Shown here one piece after another: positions 7,717-14,895 of a stretch of DNA of 51,784 nucleotides; positions within the stretch are counted from its first letter, which is position 1, and every line of letters begins with the position of its first letter. Position numbers and translations under genes: made by a program. The notes under the pieces were generated by a model. The model worked only from the letters and a program-made list of their open reading frames with translations, was not told the DNA's origin and did not search any database. Origin of the DNA: Clostridiales bacterium (GTDB lineage: Bacteria > Bacillota > Clostridia > Saccharofermentanales > Saccharofermentanaceae); the NCBI GenBank assembly GCA_017617935.1, contig JAFZVF010000008.1, forward strand, positions 1 through 51,784, given 5' to 3'.

Positions 7717-8504
7717 GTTCTTTCCTCCAATGAATAGTTGTGGCACAGAGGCCCGCTTCCCTTGCCCAGATCGAGCATCGCGGAGAGCGCGCCCGAGATG
7801 TAATCCTTTGCGCTCTTGACTGCGCTGTCCAGATTCTCACCCTTGGCAAGGTTTGAAGCGATCGCGCTCGAAAGCGTGCAGCCCGTTCCGTGCGTGTTCG
7901 GATTGTCTATCCTCTTTCCCTTGAACCATACATAACTGCCGTTTCTGTAAAGCAGATCGTTTGCGTCGTTTATCTGATGGCCGCCTTTGCAAAGCACGCT
8001 GCAGCCGAACTTTTCATTGATCGTCTTTGCGGCAGCGATCATGTCGCCTTCGTTCTTGATAGTCATTCCTGAAAGCACTTCAGCCTCGGGAATGTTGGGC
8101 GTTATAACGTCAGCCAAGGGAAGCAGTACCGTCTTGAGCGTCTCGATCGCGTCGTCGCTGATGAGCTTGGCTCCGCTCGTTGCGACCATTACCGGATCGA
8201 CCACGATGTTCTTTGCATCGTACTGCTTGAGCTTCTCCGCGATGACCTTGATGAGCTCGCTGGAAGCGACCATGCCGGTCTTAATTGCGTCAGGATGGAT
8301 GTCCGTGAATACCGCGTCCAGCTGCTGCGCCAGAAACTCCGGCGTCACTTCCATAATCCCAGTTACGCCGGTAGTGTTCTGCGCGGTAAGGGCCGTGACG
8401 GCCGACATGGCGTAAACGCCGTTCATCGTCATGGTCTTGATATCCGCCTGTATGCCCGCGCCCCCGCAGGAATCGCTTCCCGCAATCGTTAATGCCGTCT
8501 TCAT
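7713..8504 (-). CDS. thiD: hydroxymethylpyrimidine/phosphomethylpyrimidine kinase ThiD
   Basis: A 263-residue ribokinase-fold enzyme that phosphorylates HMP to HMP-P and HMP-PP for thiamine synthesis. Visible signatures: the substrate loop G-S-D-S-C-G-G-A-G-I-Q-A-D near residues 8-20, V-V-D-P-V-M-V-A-T-S-G, and the anion-hole/ATP motif T-H-G-T-G-C-T-L-S-S-A near 213-223. Length is normal for a single-domain ThiD. Ribosome binding site GGAAGGT precedes ATG. It lies 25 bases after thiE and overlaps tenA by 4 bases. Confidence 0.95.
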   Translation of the reverse strand: MKTALTIAGSDSCGGAGIQADIKTMTMNGVYAMSAVTALTAQNTTGVTGIMEVTPEFLAQQLDAVFTDIHPDAIKTGMVASSELIKVIAEKLKQYDAKNIVVDPVMVATSGAKLISDDAIETLKTVLLPLADVITPNIPEAEVLSGMTIKNEGDMIAAAKTINEKFGCSVLCKGGHQINDANDLLYRNGSYVWFKGKRIDNPNTHGTGCTLSSAIASNLAKGENLDSAVKSAKDYISGALSAMLDLGKGSGPLCHNYSLEERT

Positions 8505-8529
8505 CTCATTTACCTTCCTTCACTTTTGT

Positions 8530-9174
8530 TCATGTGGACTCCACCATCTTTATCGTCGCCGCCTTCAGATTCTCGGTTGCCTTCTTTACGTCCTTCTGCG
8601 CATAGATGGCGCTGATGACCGCGATGCCGCAGATGCCGCTTCCCGCAAGCTCTCCGACGTTCTGCCGTGATATTCCTCCGATCGCGATCACGGGGATCTT
8701 AACCGCATCGCATATCGCCTTGAGCGTCTCGTGCGGAACGTCTATCGCATCGTCCTTTGAACCAGTCGGGAACACCGCGCCAACTCCCAAGTAGTCAGCG
8801 CCTCTCTTCTCTGCAAGAATCGCTTCCTCAACCGTTCCTGCGGACACGCCGATGATCTTGTCAGGTCCCAATTTAGCCCTGACGTCGCCTGCCTCCATGT
8901 CGCTCTGACCGACGTGCACGCCGTCCGCATCCATCGCCATCGCGACGTCGACGTTGTCGTTTATCACGAACGGGACCTTGTATTCCCTGCAAAGCTTCTG
9001 GAGCTCTTTCGCCTCCTCAAGGAAGGTTTCTTCATCGAGCGTTTTCTCCCTGAGCTGGACGAAGGTCACGCCGCCGTCGAGGCTCTCCTTAACCACTTCA
9101 CAAAGCGTTCTGCCGTTCAGCCAGTGGCGGTCCGTCACCGCGTAGAGCAAAAGGTCCTTCTTATCGCACTTCAT
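8530..9174 (-). CDS. thiE: thiamine phosphate synthase ThiE
   Basis: A 214-residue TIM-barrel enzyme that joins HMP-PP and thiazole phosphate to give thiamine phosphate. Visible family features: Y-A-V-T-D near the start, V-Q-L-R-E-K, F-V-I-N-D, the H-V-G-Q-S-D phosphate segment, P-T-G-S-K-D-D-A (the flexible loop) and A-I-G-G-I near the end. The open frame extends 16 codons upstream, but I use the ATG with GGGAG 7 bases before it, which still overlaps the end of thiM by 14 bases. Translation is probably coupled to thiM. Confidence 0.95.
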   Translation of the reverse strand: MKCDKKDLLLYAVTDRHWLNGRTLCEVVKESLDGGVTFVQLREKTLDEETFLEEAKELQKLCREYKVPFVINDNVDVAMAMDADGVHVGQSDMEAGDVRAKLGPDKIIGVSAGTVEEAILAEKRGADYLGVGAVFPTGSKDDAIDVPHETLKAICDAVKIPVIAIGGISRQNVGELAGSGICGIAVISAIYAQKDVKKATENLKAATIKMVEST

Positions 9175-9982
9175 ACTTTGCTCCCTTGTCAAGAGTGGCC
9201 TTGTCCATGTTGTAGATCGCATCGATTATGCGGTTTCTGTAAGTCGAGTTGCCGTCTCCCTCCTTCATGTTCGCCCAGCCGATCTCGCCCGCAAGGCCCA
9301 TAGTGCAGACTGCCCCCGCGGCCGCTTCCAATTCGTTGCCGTCGTTCGCGACGAGGAAGGCGGTCATGAGTCCTGAAAGCTGGCAGCCCGTGCCCGTGAT
9401 CTTGCCCATCTCAGGGCGCCCGTTCCTTATCACAAAGCACTTTTCGCTGTCGCTCACGAGGTCGATCGCGCCCGTGACCGCAACGATGGATCCCGTCAGT
9501 TTTGCAAAGCTCTTAACGAAAGAGACAGCCTGATCGAGCGTCTCTTCCGTTACCGCGTCCGCCATGTCCGCGTCAACTCCCTTGGTCGTGCCGCTCCCCA
9601 AAGCGAGCGTCTTGATCTCGGAAATATTCCCCCTTATCACCGTGAACTTGACCTCATCCATGAGCCTTACCGCGGTCTCCGTGCGGAGCTTTGAAGCGCC
9701 TGCGCCGACGGGATCGAGCAGGACCTTGTGACCCAGCTCGTTTGCCTTCTTGCCTGCAAGGAACATCGCCTTGATGCTGCTCTGATTGAGCGTTCCGATG
9801 TTGACGTTGAGGCCTCCGCAGATGGACGTGATGTCCTCCACGTCCTCCGGCTCATCCGACATGATCGGGCTGCCGCCGCACGCGAGCAGCACGTTTGCAA
9901 CGTCGTTTACCGTTACGTAGTTCGTTATGTTGTGCACCAAAGGCACCGTCTTGCGTACTCTTTCCAAACAATCGCCTAACAT
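9161..9982 (-). CDS. thiM: hydroxyethylthiazole kinase ThiM
   Basis: A 273-residue ribokinase-fold enzyme that phosphorylates hydroxyethylthiazole. Family features: V-H-N-I-T-N-Y-V-T at residues 16-24, L-D-P-V-G-A-G, V-I-R-G-N-x-S-E-I, and the catalytic G-T-G-C-Q-L-S-G loop. First gene of the salvage operon, preceded by GGAGG and by a ~250-base leader holding a tandem palindrome array, a terminator and a TPP riboswitch. With thiE, thiD and tenA it forms a salvage pathway; no de novo genes (thiC, thiG) are in the window. Confidence 0.95.
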   Translation of the reverse strand: MLGDCLERVRKTVPLVHNITNYVTVNDVANVLLACGGSPIMSDEPEDVEDITSICGGLNVNIGTLNQSSIKAMFLAGKKANELGHKVLLDPVGAGASKLRTETAVRLMDEVKFTVIRGNISEIKTLALGSGTTKGVDADMADAVTEETLDQAVSFVKSFAKLTGSIVAVTGAIDLVSDSEKCFVIRNGRPEMGKITGTGCQLSGLMTAFLVANDGNELEAAAGAVCTMGLAGEIGWANMKEGDGNSTYRNRIIDAIYNMDKATLDKGAKYEVR

Positions 9983-10040
9983 TCTCTTTTCCTCCTGTTT
10001 TTCAGTGAAATCGCTTGTTATCCCGGGCCGTAAGCTTTTT

Positions 10041-10165
10041 CGTAAACATTTGGGCAGTTTTTGTTTACGGAAAACTTTACTTTTTCAAAAAGTAAACTTT
10101 TGCGTAAAGTTTTTCGGTGAAAAAGTTTACGCTGGAGTTTACTTGGGGGCCACCCGGGTCAGAAA
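10041..10165. repeat. tandem palindrome array in the thiM leader (62-bp period)
   Basis: Two degenerate 62-bp units (10042-10103 and 10104-10165). Matching elements recur exactly 62 bp apart: GTAAAC/GTAAAG at 10042 and 10104, GTTTAC at 10063 and 10125, and CTTTAC/GTTTAC at 10075 and 10137. They fold into three consecutive hairpins: 10041-10069 (CGTAAAC with GTTTACG), 10074-10098 (around CTTTTTcAAAAAG) and 10102-10132 (GCGTAAA with TTTACGC). The array lies between the riboswitch terminator and the thiM ribosome binding site, so it is transcribed when the riboswitch is on. CCCGGG motifs flank it at 10022 and 10153. Confidence 0.7.
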
Positions 10166-10167
10166 AT

Positions 10168-10199
10168 AAAAAAGCCTCCCCAACCAAAATTGAGAAAGC
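10168..10199 (-). terminator. riboswitch-controlled intrinsic terminator
   Basis: On the minus strand a 10-bp stem with several G-U pairs (GCTTTCTCAA with TTGGGGAGGC) is followed by six T. It lies about 20 bases after the TPP aptamer and before thiM, the usual place for the expression platform of a transcription-terminating riboswitch. Confidence 0.7.
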
Positions 10200-10221
10200 G
10201 CAAAAACTAAATAATCTTCAT

Positions 10222-10312
10222 CTCTATTTCCCTCCGTTGGCATTATCCAAATCAGGTTTAAGGGTCCAGGATCCCATCACTGTTCTCAGCCTGTAACACA
10301 AGCTCCCCTAAT
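10222..10312 (-). promoter_or_regulatory. TPP riboswitch (THI element)
   Basis: Read on the minus strand the segment begins GGGGAGC and contains the hallmark G-GCTGAGA block, the GACCC block, then CCTGAT-T-TGG-TAATGCCA and the closing GGAGGGAA. These are the conserved pyrimidine- and pyrophosphate-binding cores of the thiamine pyrophosphate riboswitch. Bound TPP should favour the downstream terminator and shut off thiM-thiE-thiD-tenA. Confidence 0.95.
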
Positions 10313-10349
10313 TAAATTGTAGGCCCGCCCCTTAGGTCAGGCACTGCTC

Positions 10350-10378
10350 ATTATAGGACTAAAGCCTAAAAACATCAA
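10350..10378 (-). promoter_or_regulatory. promoter of the thiamine salvage operon
   Basis: TTGATG, a 17-bp spacer and a perfect TATAAT on the minus strand. The predicted start lies around 10343, about 30 bases before the TPP aptamer, which is the expected geometry. Confidence 0.75.
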
Positions 10379-10407
10379 CGGCTTTTTTGCGCCTGAAACA
10401 AGGCTTT

Positions 10408-10794
10408 TCAGGCTCTTTCCTTTATCTTCCTATTTATGAAGTCGATGTCTCTTTTTATCTTTATCGCGTCGAGCAGGTAGGCCAGCACGAAAACGATCCC
10501 GACGTAGATGAACGCCATCCAGAAGTTGCTCTTGAAGAACCACCCGGCGATGAACCCGAACAGCATTACGATGGCGGTCACGACGAAGTACTTGAGTATG
10601 TAGCTGCCGATGATGGGAAGCGAGGTGAGTTCGTCCAAAAGATAGTTTACGACCGCGATTATGAACGACAGGCCGAAGAGCTCCAATACCAGCTTGATCT
10701 CGGCCGTAATTCCCATCCACAGGATGGAGACCGCGAAAACGGCAAGGATCGTCAGTGCAGACAATATGCACGCGTCACGCAAAATCTTCTTCAT
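10408..10794 (-). CDS. DUF3021 family membrane protein
   Basis: A 128-residue protein with four hydrophobic helices (about 7-28, 36-56, 65-87 and 91-111) and a basic C-terminal tail: the size and topology of DUF3021. In streptococcal LytTR regulatory systems a small membrane protein encoded with a LytTR regulator acts as its inhibitor, and DUF3021 proteins are commonly found beside LytTR genes. The ATG overlaps the LytTR stop codon by 4 bases. The likely role is a membrane-bound antagonist or sensor for the adjacent regulator, by analogy only. Confidence 0.8.
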   Translation of the reverse strand: MKKILRDACILSALTILAVFAVSILWMGITAEIKLVLELFGLSFIIAVVNYLLDELTSLPIIGSYILKYFVVTAIVMLFGFIAGWFFKSNFWMAFIYVGIVFVLAYLLDAIKIKRDIDFINRKIKERA

Positions 10795-11234
10795 ACGCCC
10801 TCGCCCTTGAACGCCCTCTTTATGTCGCCCAGATACTTCCTTGAGACGATCAGCCTCTCGTCGTTGTCCATTACCGCCTCCAGGTGTGAGTTCCTGATCT
10901 GCCTTATCTCCTTCAGGTGCTCTATGTTCATTATGCAGGTCCTCGAGACCCGAACGAGCCCCGCAACTCCCGCTTCCTTCTCCAGGCTTGCCATCGAGCT
11001 TTCAAGCCTATACGTGTTGTCCTTGGTGTAGATGAAAAGCTTTCTTTCCACATTCTCGACGTAGTAGACGTCAAGTATGCCGATCCTGACCAAACCGTCC
11101 TCGGATTTACCCACAAAGGACAGGTCCAGCCTCTCGATCTTCCTGACAAGGCTTTCGACGGACCGGTTCCACTCAGGGTATTCAACGGTCACCGTCAGAG
11201 GCTTGCCTTCAACTTGTCTTTTCTCTATCTTCAT
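10791..11234 (-). CDS. LytTR-domain transcription regulator
   Basis: A 147-residue stand-alone LytTR protein. The DNA-binding domain covers about residues 45-147, with the usual strand pattern: I-L-D-V-Y-Y-V-E-N-V-E-R-K, then T-Y-R-L-E-S-S-M-A-S-L-E, R-V-S-R-T-C-I-M-N-I and a final L-I-V-S-R-K-Y. There is no receiver domain, unlike AgrA or LytR. The gene sits inside the end of the serine hydrolase gene (26-base overlap) and overlaps DUF3021 by 4 bases, so all three are one translationally coupled operon. A direct-repeat site suited to LytTR binding lies upstream of the operon. Confidence 0.88.
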   Translation of the reverse strand: MKIEKRQVEGKPLTVTVEYPEWNRSVESLVRKIERLDLSFVGKSEDGLVRIGILDVYYVENVERKLFIYTKDNTYRLESSMASLEKEAGVAGLVRVSRTCIMNIEHLKEIRQIRNSHLEAVMDNDERLIVSRKYLGDIKRAFKGEGV

Positions 11235-12561
11235 TCTTTCCCAACAACAAGATCCTTATAAAGATCAGGATTGCCGCCGCCCAAAGGAGCAGGGTTCCGC
11301 CCGTGAAGCTATACGGCGCCCAAACGCGCGTTATCTCTCCAAGTCCGGCACCGAAGACCAGGGGGATTACCACGCAGACTTCCGTGGCGATCACCATCAA
11401 AAAGATCCCCGTTATCAGCAGCGCCTTTCTCTTCCTAGCGCGGACCGCAAACGCCGCTACCAGGACTGCGGCTGCCGAAACTGCCGTAAACATTATATCA
11501 AAAACCGTCCACACGTCCTTTGCGATGGCAGCACGGTCCCCGCCATTCACAAGCGCAAAAATCCCGTTACAGAGACTGTCCGTTGACGCCGCAACATTGA
11601 GGTTCGTAAGGACGACCACGCCGGTCTTCTTCGTCTTCGAAAAGACCATCCTGGACGAGTAGTTCGGCGTCCCGCCTGAATGGCCTATTTCACCGTCCTT
11701 CGTGACTTCCCAACCCGAGAAGTAGTCGCCGGGCTCCTTCAGCCTGTCCTTTACTTCGTTTACGATCGCCTTGAACTCTTCGGGAATTTCAGCCTCACCA
11801 ATCCATATCTTCATCCAGCGCGCCATGTCTTCCGCATTCGAGTAAAAGTAACCCGCGGGGATCCTTCCTTCCGCTACTGGGATCTCATAAGTAAAGGCGT
11901 GGCGGTATCCGAGGCGTGACCCCTTGATGATTTTCTCTACCGGATCCACGACCACATAAGTATGGTCCAAACCCAATGGGATCAGGATCTCCTCTTCCAT
12001 GTATTCCCTGTAGGTCTTTCCGCTCACGCGCTCGATCACCGCGCCGAGCAGATTGTAGTTCACGTTGGAGTAAGAGTACTTCTCACCCGGTCGTGATTTA
12101 AGTTCCTTGCCGGAGATCTTGCTCGCCCAATCCTGAAGCGGCTGGCCTATTTCTGCGGGAGGAAAATCCTTCTCGTTGTTGGTATATCCGCTCGTCTGCG
12201 TGAGCAGATGTTCTACCGTTATCTCTTGTTGCTCCGCCCCGTAGAAGGCCTTAAATCCGGGAAGGTATTCTTCCACTTTTGCATCGAGTCTCACCTTGCC
12301 TTCGCTGATGAGCTTTTGGACCGCAAGCCCCGTGAATGATTTTGTCATGGAGCCGATCTGGTAGAGCCCCTTTACATCGCCGTAGGTTTTGACCAAATCC
12401 CCGTTTATAACCGCAACGCTCACCGAATTGCATCTGGTCTCATTGCGGAAATCATCGATGTAGCCGCTTACGTCGCCGTTTTCGTCGGCACGCGTCATCA
12501 CCCCCGCAAAAGCCACCGCCAGGATGAGCACTATCGTCAGTATGCGTAGAATCCTTTTCAT
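11209..12561 (-). CDS. membrane-anchored serine hydrolase (beta-lactamase/class C family)
   Basis: A 450-residue secreted or anchored enzyme. A signal peptide covers residues 1-25. The catalytic domain has Ser71-x-x-Lys74 (S-M-T-K), Tyr164-Ser-Asn166 and His293-Ser-Gly295 (in place of K-T-G), the three hallmarks of the class C beta-lactamase/esterase/DD-peptidase family. Three hydrophobic helices at the C-terminus (about 350-372, 382-405 and 420-440) anchor it in the membrane. The substrate cannot be assigned; relatives include esterases, D-aminopeptidases and penicillin-binding proteins. First gene of the operon with LytTR and DUF3021, with GGAGG 7 bases before ATG. Confidence 0.88.
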   Translation of the reverse strand: MKRILRILTIVLILAVAFAGVMTRADENGDVSGYIDDFRNETRCNSVSVAVINGDLVKTYGDVKGLYQIGSMTKSFTGLAVQKLISEGKVRLDAKVEEYLPGFKAFYGAEQQEITVEHLLTQTSGYTNNEKDFPPAEIGQPLQDWASKISGKELKSRPGEKYSYSNVNYNLLGAVIERVSGKTYREYMEEEILIPLGLDHTYVVVDPVEKIIKGSRLGYRHAFTYEIPVAEGRIPAGYFYSNAEDMARWMKIWIGEAEIPEEFKAIVNEVKDRLKEPGDYFSGWEVTKDGEIGHSGGTPNYSSRMVFSKTKKTGVVVLTNLNVAASTDSLCNGIFALVNGGDRAAIAKDVWTVFDIMFTAVSAAAVLVAAFAVRARKRKALLITGIFLMVIATEVCVVIPLVFGAGLGEITRVWAPYSFTGGTLLLWAAAILIFIRILLLGKNEDREKTS

Positions 12562-12633
12562 GTCGTTCCTCCAAGACCCTTATGACCTGATCTTAAGGAA
12601 CTGCCGTGAAAGATTCCATAGCCGCTGACGGTT

Positions 12634-12671
12634 GTTGCAATTTTCAATGCAGATGTTGCAAATTCTCAATG
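12634..12671. promoter_or_regulatory. candidate LytTR operator (direct repeats)
   Basis: GTTGCAA occurs at 12634 and 12655, exactly 21 bp apart, and TCAATG at 12644 and 12666. The two copies therefore read GTTGCAAttTTCAATG-like twice on one DNA face. LytTR regulators typically bind two direct repeats spaced about two helical turns apart. The site lies 73-110 bp upstream of the serine hydrolase-LytTR-DUF3021 operon and also upstream of the divergent ferredoxin gene. Confidence 0.45.
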
Positions 12672-12758
12672 AAAAGATGCGGCCAAGCCTTCGGCCGATG
12701 CTGTATAATCTGCTTAACGAAGGTTTTCTCTTGCATTCACTGATGAAGGAGGCGGCTT

Positions 12759-12932
12759 ATGGCATACGAGATCAACGGCAGATGCAACTCCTGCGGCAAG
12801 TGCATGTCCGCCTGCTCCATGGACGCGATCAGGCGCGGCTGGTTCGGCGGATACAAGATCGATCCGGACCTCTGTGATTCGTGCGGCGCCTGCAAATGGG
12901 TCTGCCCCCAGAAGGCGATCGTTCCCGATTAA
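12759..12932 (+). CDS. small 2[4Fe-4S] ferredoxin
   Basis: A 57-residue protein with two cluster motifs: Cys9-x2-Cys12-x2-Cys15-x3-Cys19 and Cys39-x2-Cys42-x2-Cys45-x3-Cys49-Pro. This is the clostridial bacterial-ferredoxin plan, in which each motif donates one Cys to the other cluster. The first motif ends Cys-Ser, not Cys-Pro, a small deviation. ATG follows a strong GGAGG, and a TATAAT lies at 12704-12709 without a good -35 box. It is a lone gene, convergent with the DUF4003 gene (9-base gap) and divergent from the serine hydrolase operon. It is a low-potential electron carrier; its partner is unknown. Confidence 0.88.
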   Translation: MAYEINGRCNSCGKCMSACSMDAIRRGWFGGYKIDPDLCDSCGACKWVCPQKAIVPD

Positions 12933-12941
12933 AGGAAGCCT

Positions 12942-13994
12942 TTATTCCGTTTTAGTCTCTTCCGTTCCGGCGTCACCCGTCCCCGTGTCGCCCGCTTGAA
13001 GCACTGCGGGAACTACCGACGAAGCGACGGAGGTGGCTGTGGATATCATGCTGGCGATCTGCTTTGCCCAGACGAGCGCCAGAGTGTTTGCGATTACTGA
13101 ATTTCCCGCGGCTTCCAGGTTCTTTCCGTAAACGCCCGCCACGATGAGCGAAGCGAACATCACCCTGGTCCTCCTGTCCATCGACATCCCGCCAAAGCCC
13201 TTCATGTCCTTGAGGCACAATTCCGCCTCAACGATCTCGTTTGCGACCGTTTCGGGCTCCGCGTCCACGTCAATGAACGCGCCCAACGACGAGAACGCGG
13301 ATCCGCTTCCGTACTCGGCGTCGCGCTTCATCATGGCATTGAAGATGCGCATGACCTTGTCGCACTTTTCCTTCATGTCGCCGTATGAAACGGCCAGCAC
13401 TTCGCAAAGCTCGTACGCGGGATCCGCATTGACGCGCGCCTTGCAGGTCTTGGTCAGGTATTCGTATCCTTCTTCGAGATCCGCCAATATCTGGTCAACG
13501 CTTTTGTTGGAGATCGCGAGGAACGTTATGAACGAAGCGTCATCGGTCGAAGTCAGGATCGGATGGTCCTTCTTCATGCGCTTCGTGAGCTCGTTCGCCT
13601 TCGAGATGATCTCATCGCACCCGTCCTGAAGCCCAAGATCGAGTATCAGGATGGAAGACAGCACCATGAAGTCGTTTTCCAGGAGCTTTCCCTGCTGCAC
13701 CTTCTTGTACACGGAAAGGAAGTCGTCCAGGTATTTTTCAGGCGAGGGCGCCAAAGCCATCTTGCTGATGAGTGCAAGTTCGACTATGTCCCTCAAGTTG
13801 GACAGAGGGCGCGAATGCTTGTTCAATAGCTTCCTGCACGCCTTCATCGCGCCAACGTCGGCGGTCTTCCCCGCGGTGGTGAAGATCACTCCCGCGGCAA
13901 CGCTCATCAGTTCCTTCTCGAGCAAAAAGCCCTTCCGGATCGCCGCCCTGTTATTGACCAAAAGCTCGCATCTTTCCCTTACCGCATCCGTCAT
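12942..13994 (-). CDS. DUF4003 family protein
   Basis: A 350-residue mostly helical, soluble protein matching DUF4003, a family of unknown function in Bacillota: an N-terminal helix with E-K-E-L-M-S-V-A-A, a central S-P-E-K-Y-L-D-D-F-L, and a C-terminal segment starting G-F-G-G-M-S-M-D-R-R-T-R-V-M-F-A-S. The last ~50 residues are small and hydrophobic, then Gly/Thr/Glu-rich. Ribosome binding site GGGGGA. Last gene of a minus-strand run (TIGR04076-like, zinc ribbon, PHP, DUF4003) with gaps of 13 to 37 bases or overlaps. Confidence 0.8.
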   Translation of the reverse strand: MTDAVRERCELLVNNRAAIRKGFLLEKELMSVAAGVIFTTAGKTADVGAMKACRKLLNKHSRPLSNLRDIVELALISKMALAPSPEKYLDDFLSVYKKVQQGKLLENDFMVLSSILILDLGLQDGCDEIISKANELTKRMKKDHPILTSTDDASFITFLAISNKSVDQILADLEEGYEYLTKTCKARVNADPAYELCEVLAVSYGDMKEKCDKVMRIFNAMMKRDAEYGSGSAFSSLGAFIDVDAEPETVANEIVEAELCLKDMKGFGGMSMDRRTRVMFASLIVAGVYGKNLEAAGNSVIANTLALVWAKQIASMISTATSVASSVVPAVLQAGDTGTGDAGTEETKTE

Positions 13995-14031
13995 GGTTGT
14001 TCCCCCTGAATTGGTTTTTCATATTTTAGCA

Positions 14032-14895
14032 TTATGGCCCGCTCACCCTCTCGATGAAATCGCTAAGTCCCTTTGGCACTTCGGTTGCCTCCGAAAGGCC
14101 GTTGCCGCCCAATCTCACGGTCTTGTTCCTGCCGTGATAATCGCTTCCCGCGGTCACGAACAGGTTGTGCCTTTCGGCGAGTCCGAGCACGAATTCACGC
14201 TGCTCGGGCGTAAACTCCGAATAGAATCCCTCAACTCCCTGAAGCCCGAAAGCCATGAGCTTTTCAATGCGCCTTTCCATATCCGATCCCAGTACCAGCT
14301 GGTCGCCCGAGCCGAAGATCGGGTGCGCCAGAACGGGGATTCCGCCTGACCTTAAGATGCCGTCTATCGCCTGTTCGGGCCTCACATACTGACTCGGATA
14401 TTTGAACTTATTTAGGATGTCCCTTATCGCCTGGTCCTTGTTCTCCGCATAGCCGTACTTGACCAGGATGTTTGCAAGATGCGGCTTTCCGGGATTCTCA
14501 AGCGCCAGGAACCCGTCTATCTCTTCCTGGGGAAGCTTGATGCCCAGGTCGTTTACGACGAACTCGATCCTCTTGTGCGCCTTTACATCCCTATAGGAAT
14601 GCGCGATCTGAACGGTCTCGTTGATCGCTGGCGCGGCGGGGTCATAAGCGTAGCCTAAGATGTGGTACTTGCCCTCCTCGTCCTTGCACGAAAACTCGAT
14701 CCCGGTAACGTACTGCGGGTCGCCTGCCTTGAGTAACGACCTTATCTGCGCGGTCCCTGCCAGCGTATCGTGATCCGTCACGGAAAACGTCTCAAAACCG
14801 GCCTGCCTGACCAGGTCAAGGAGCTGCTCCGGCGAGTCCGTTCCGTCCGAAACGGATGAATGCATGTGAAAGTCAACGCGCGGGACCTTGGTCAT
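14032..14895 (-). CDS. PHP-domain phosphoesterase (RNase AM/YciV-like)
   Basis: A 287-residue metal-dependent phosphoesterase of the PHP family. Metal ligands are visible in order: D-F-H-M-H-S near the start, V-T-D-H-D, G-I-E-F-S-C (glutamate), H-K-R-I-E-F, L-A-H-P-I-F, and G-S-D-Y-H-G near the end. This is the full set for a trinuclear PHP site. Relatives act on nucleotide 3',5'-bisphosphates and on RNA or DNA 5' ends. I use the ATG with GGAGAGG upstream. It overlaps the preceding zinc-ribbon gene by 4 bases. Confidence 0.9.
   Translation of the reverse strand: MTKVPRVDFHMHSSVSDGTDSPEQLLDLVRQAGFETFSVTDHDTLAGTAQIRSLLKAGDPQYVTGIEFSCKDEEGKYHILGYAYDPAAPAINETVQIAHSYRDVKAHKRIEFVVNDLGIKLPQEEIDGFLALENPGKPHLANILVKYGYAENKDQAIRDILNKFKYPSQYVRPEQAIDGILRSGGIPVLAHPIFGSGDQLVLGSDMERRIEKLMAFGLQGVEGFYSEFTPEQREFVLGLAERHNLFVTAGSDYHGRNKTVRLGGNGLSEATEVPKGLSDFIERVSGP

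Noticed and set aside
9927..10169. Plus-strand open frame over the thiM start and the palindrome array
   Set aside because: No ribosome binding site and no family match; it overlaps thiM and the structured leader.
10391..10413. Hairpin GCCTGAA/TTCAGGC at the end of the DUF3021 gene
   Set aside because: As a minus-strand terminator it lacks a T-tract, and on the plus strand no gene precedes it. It may just be chance symmetry.
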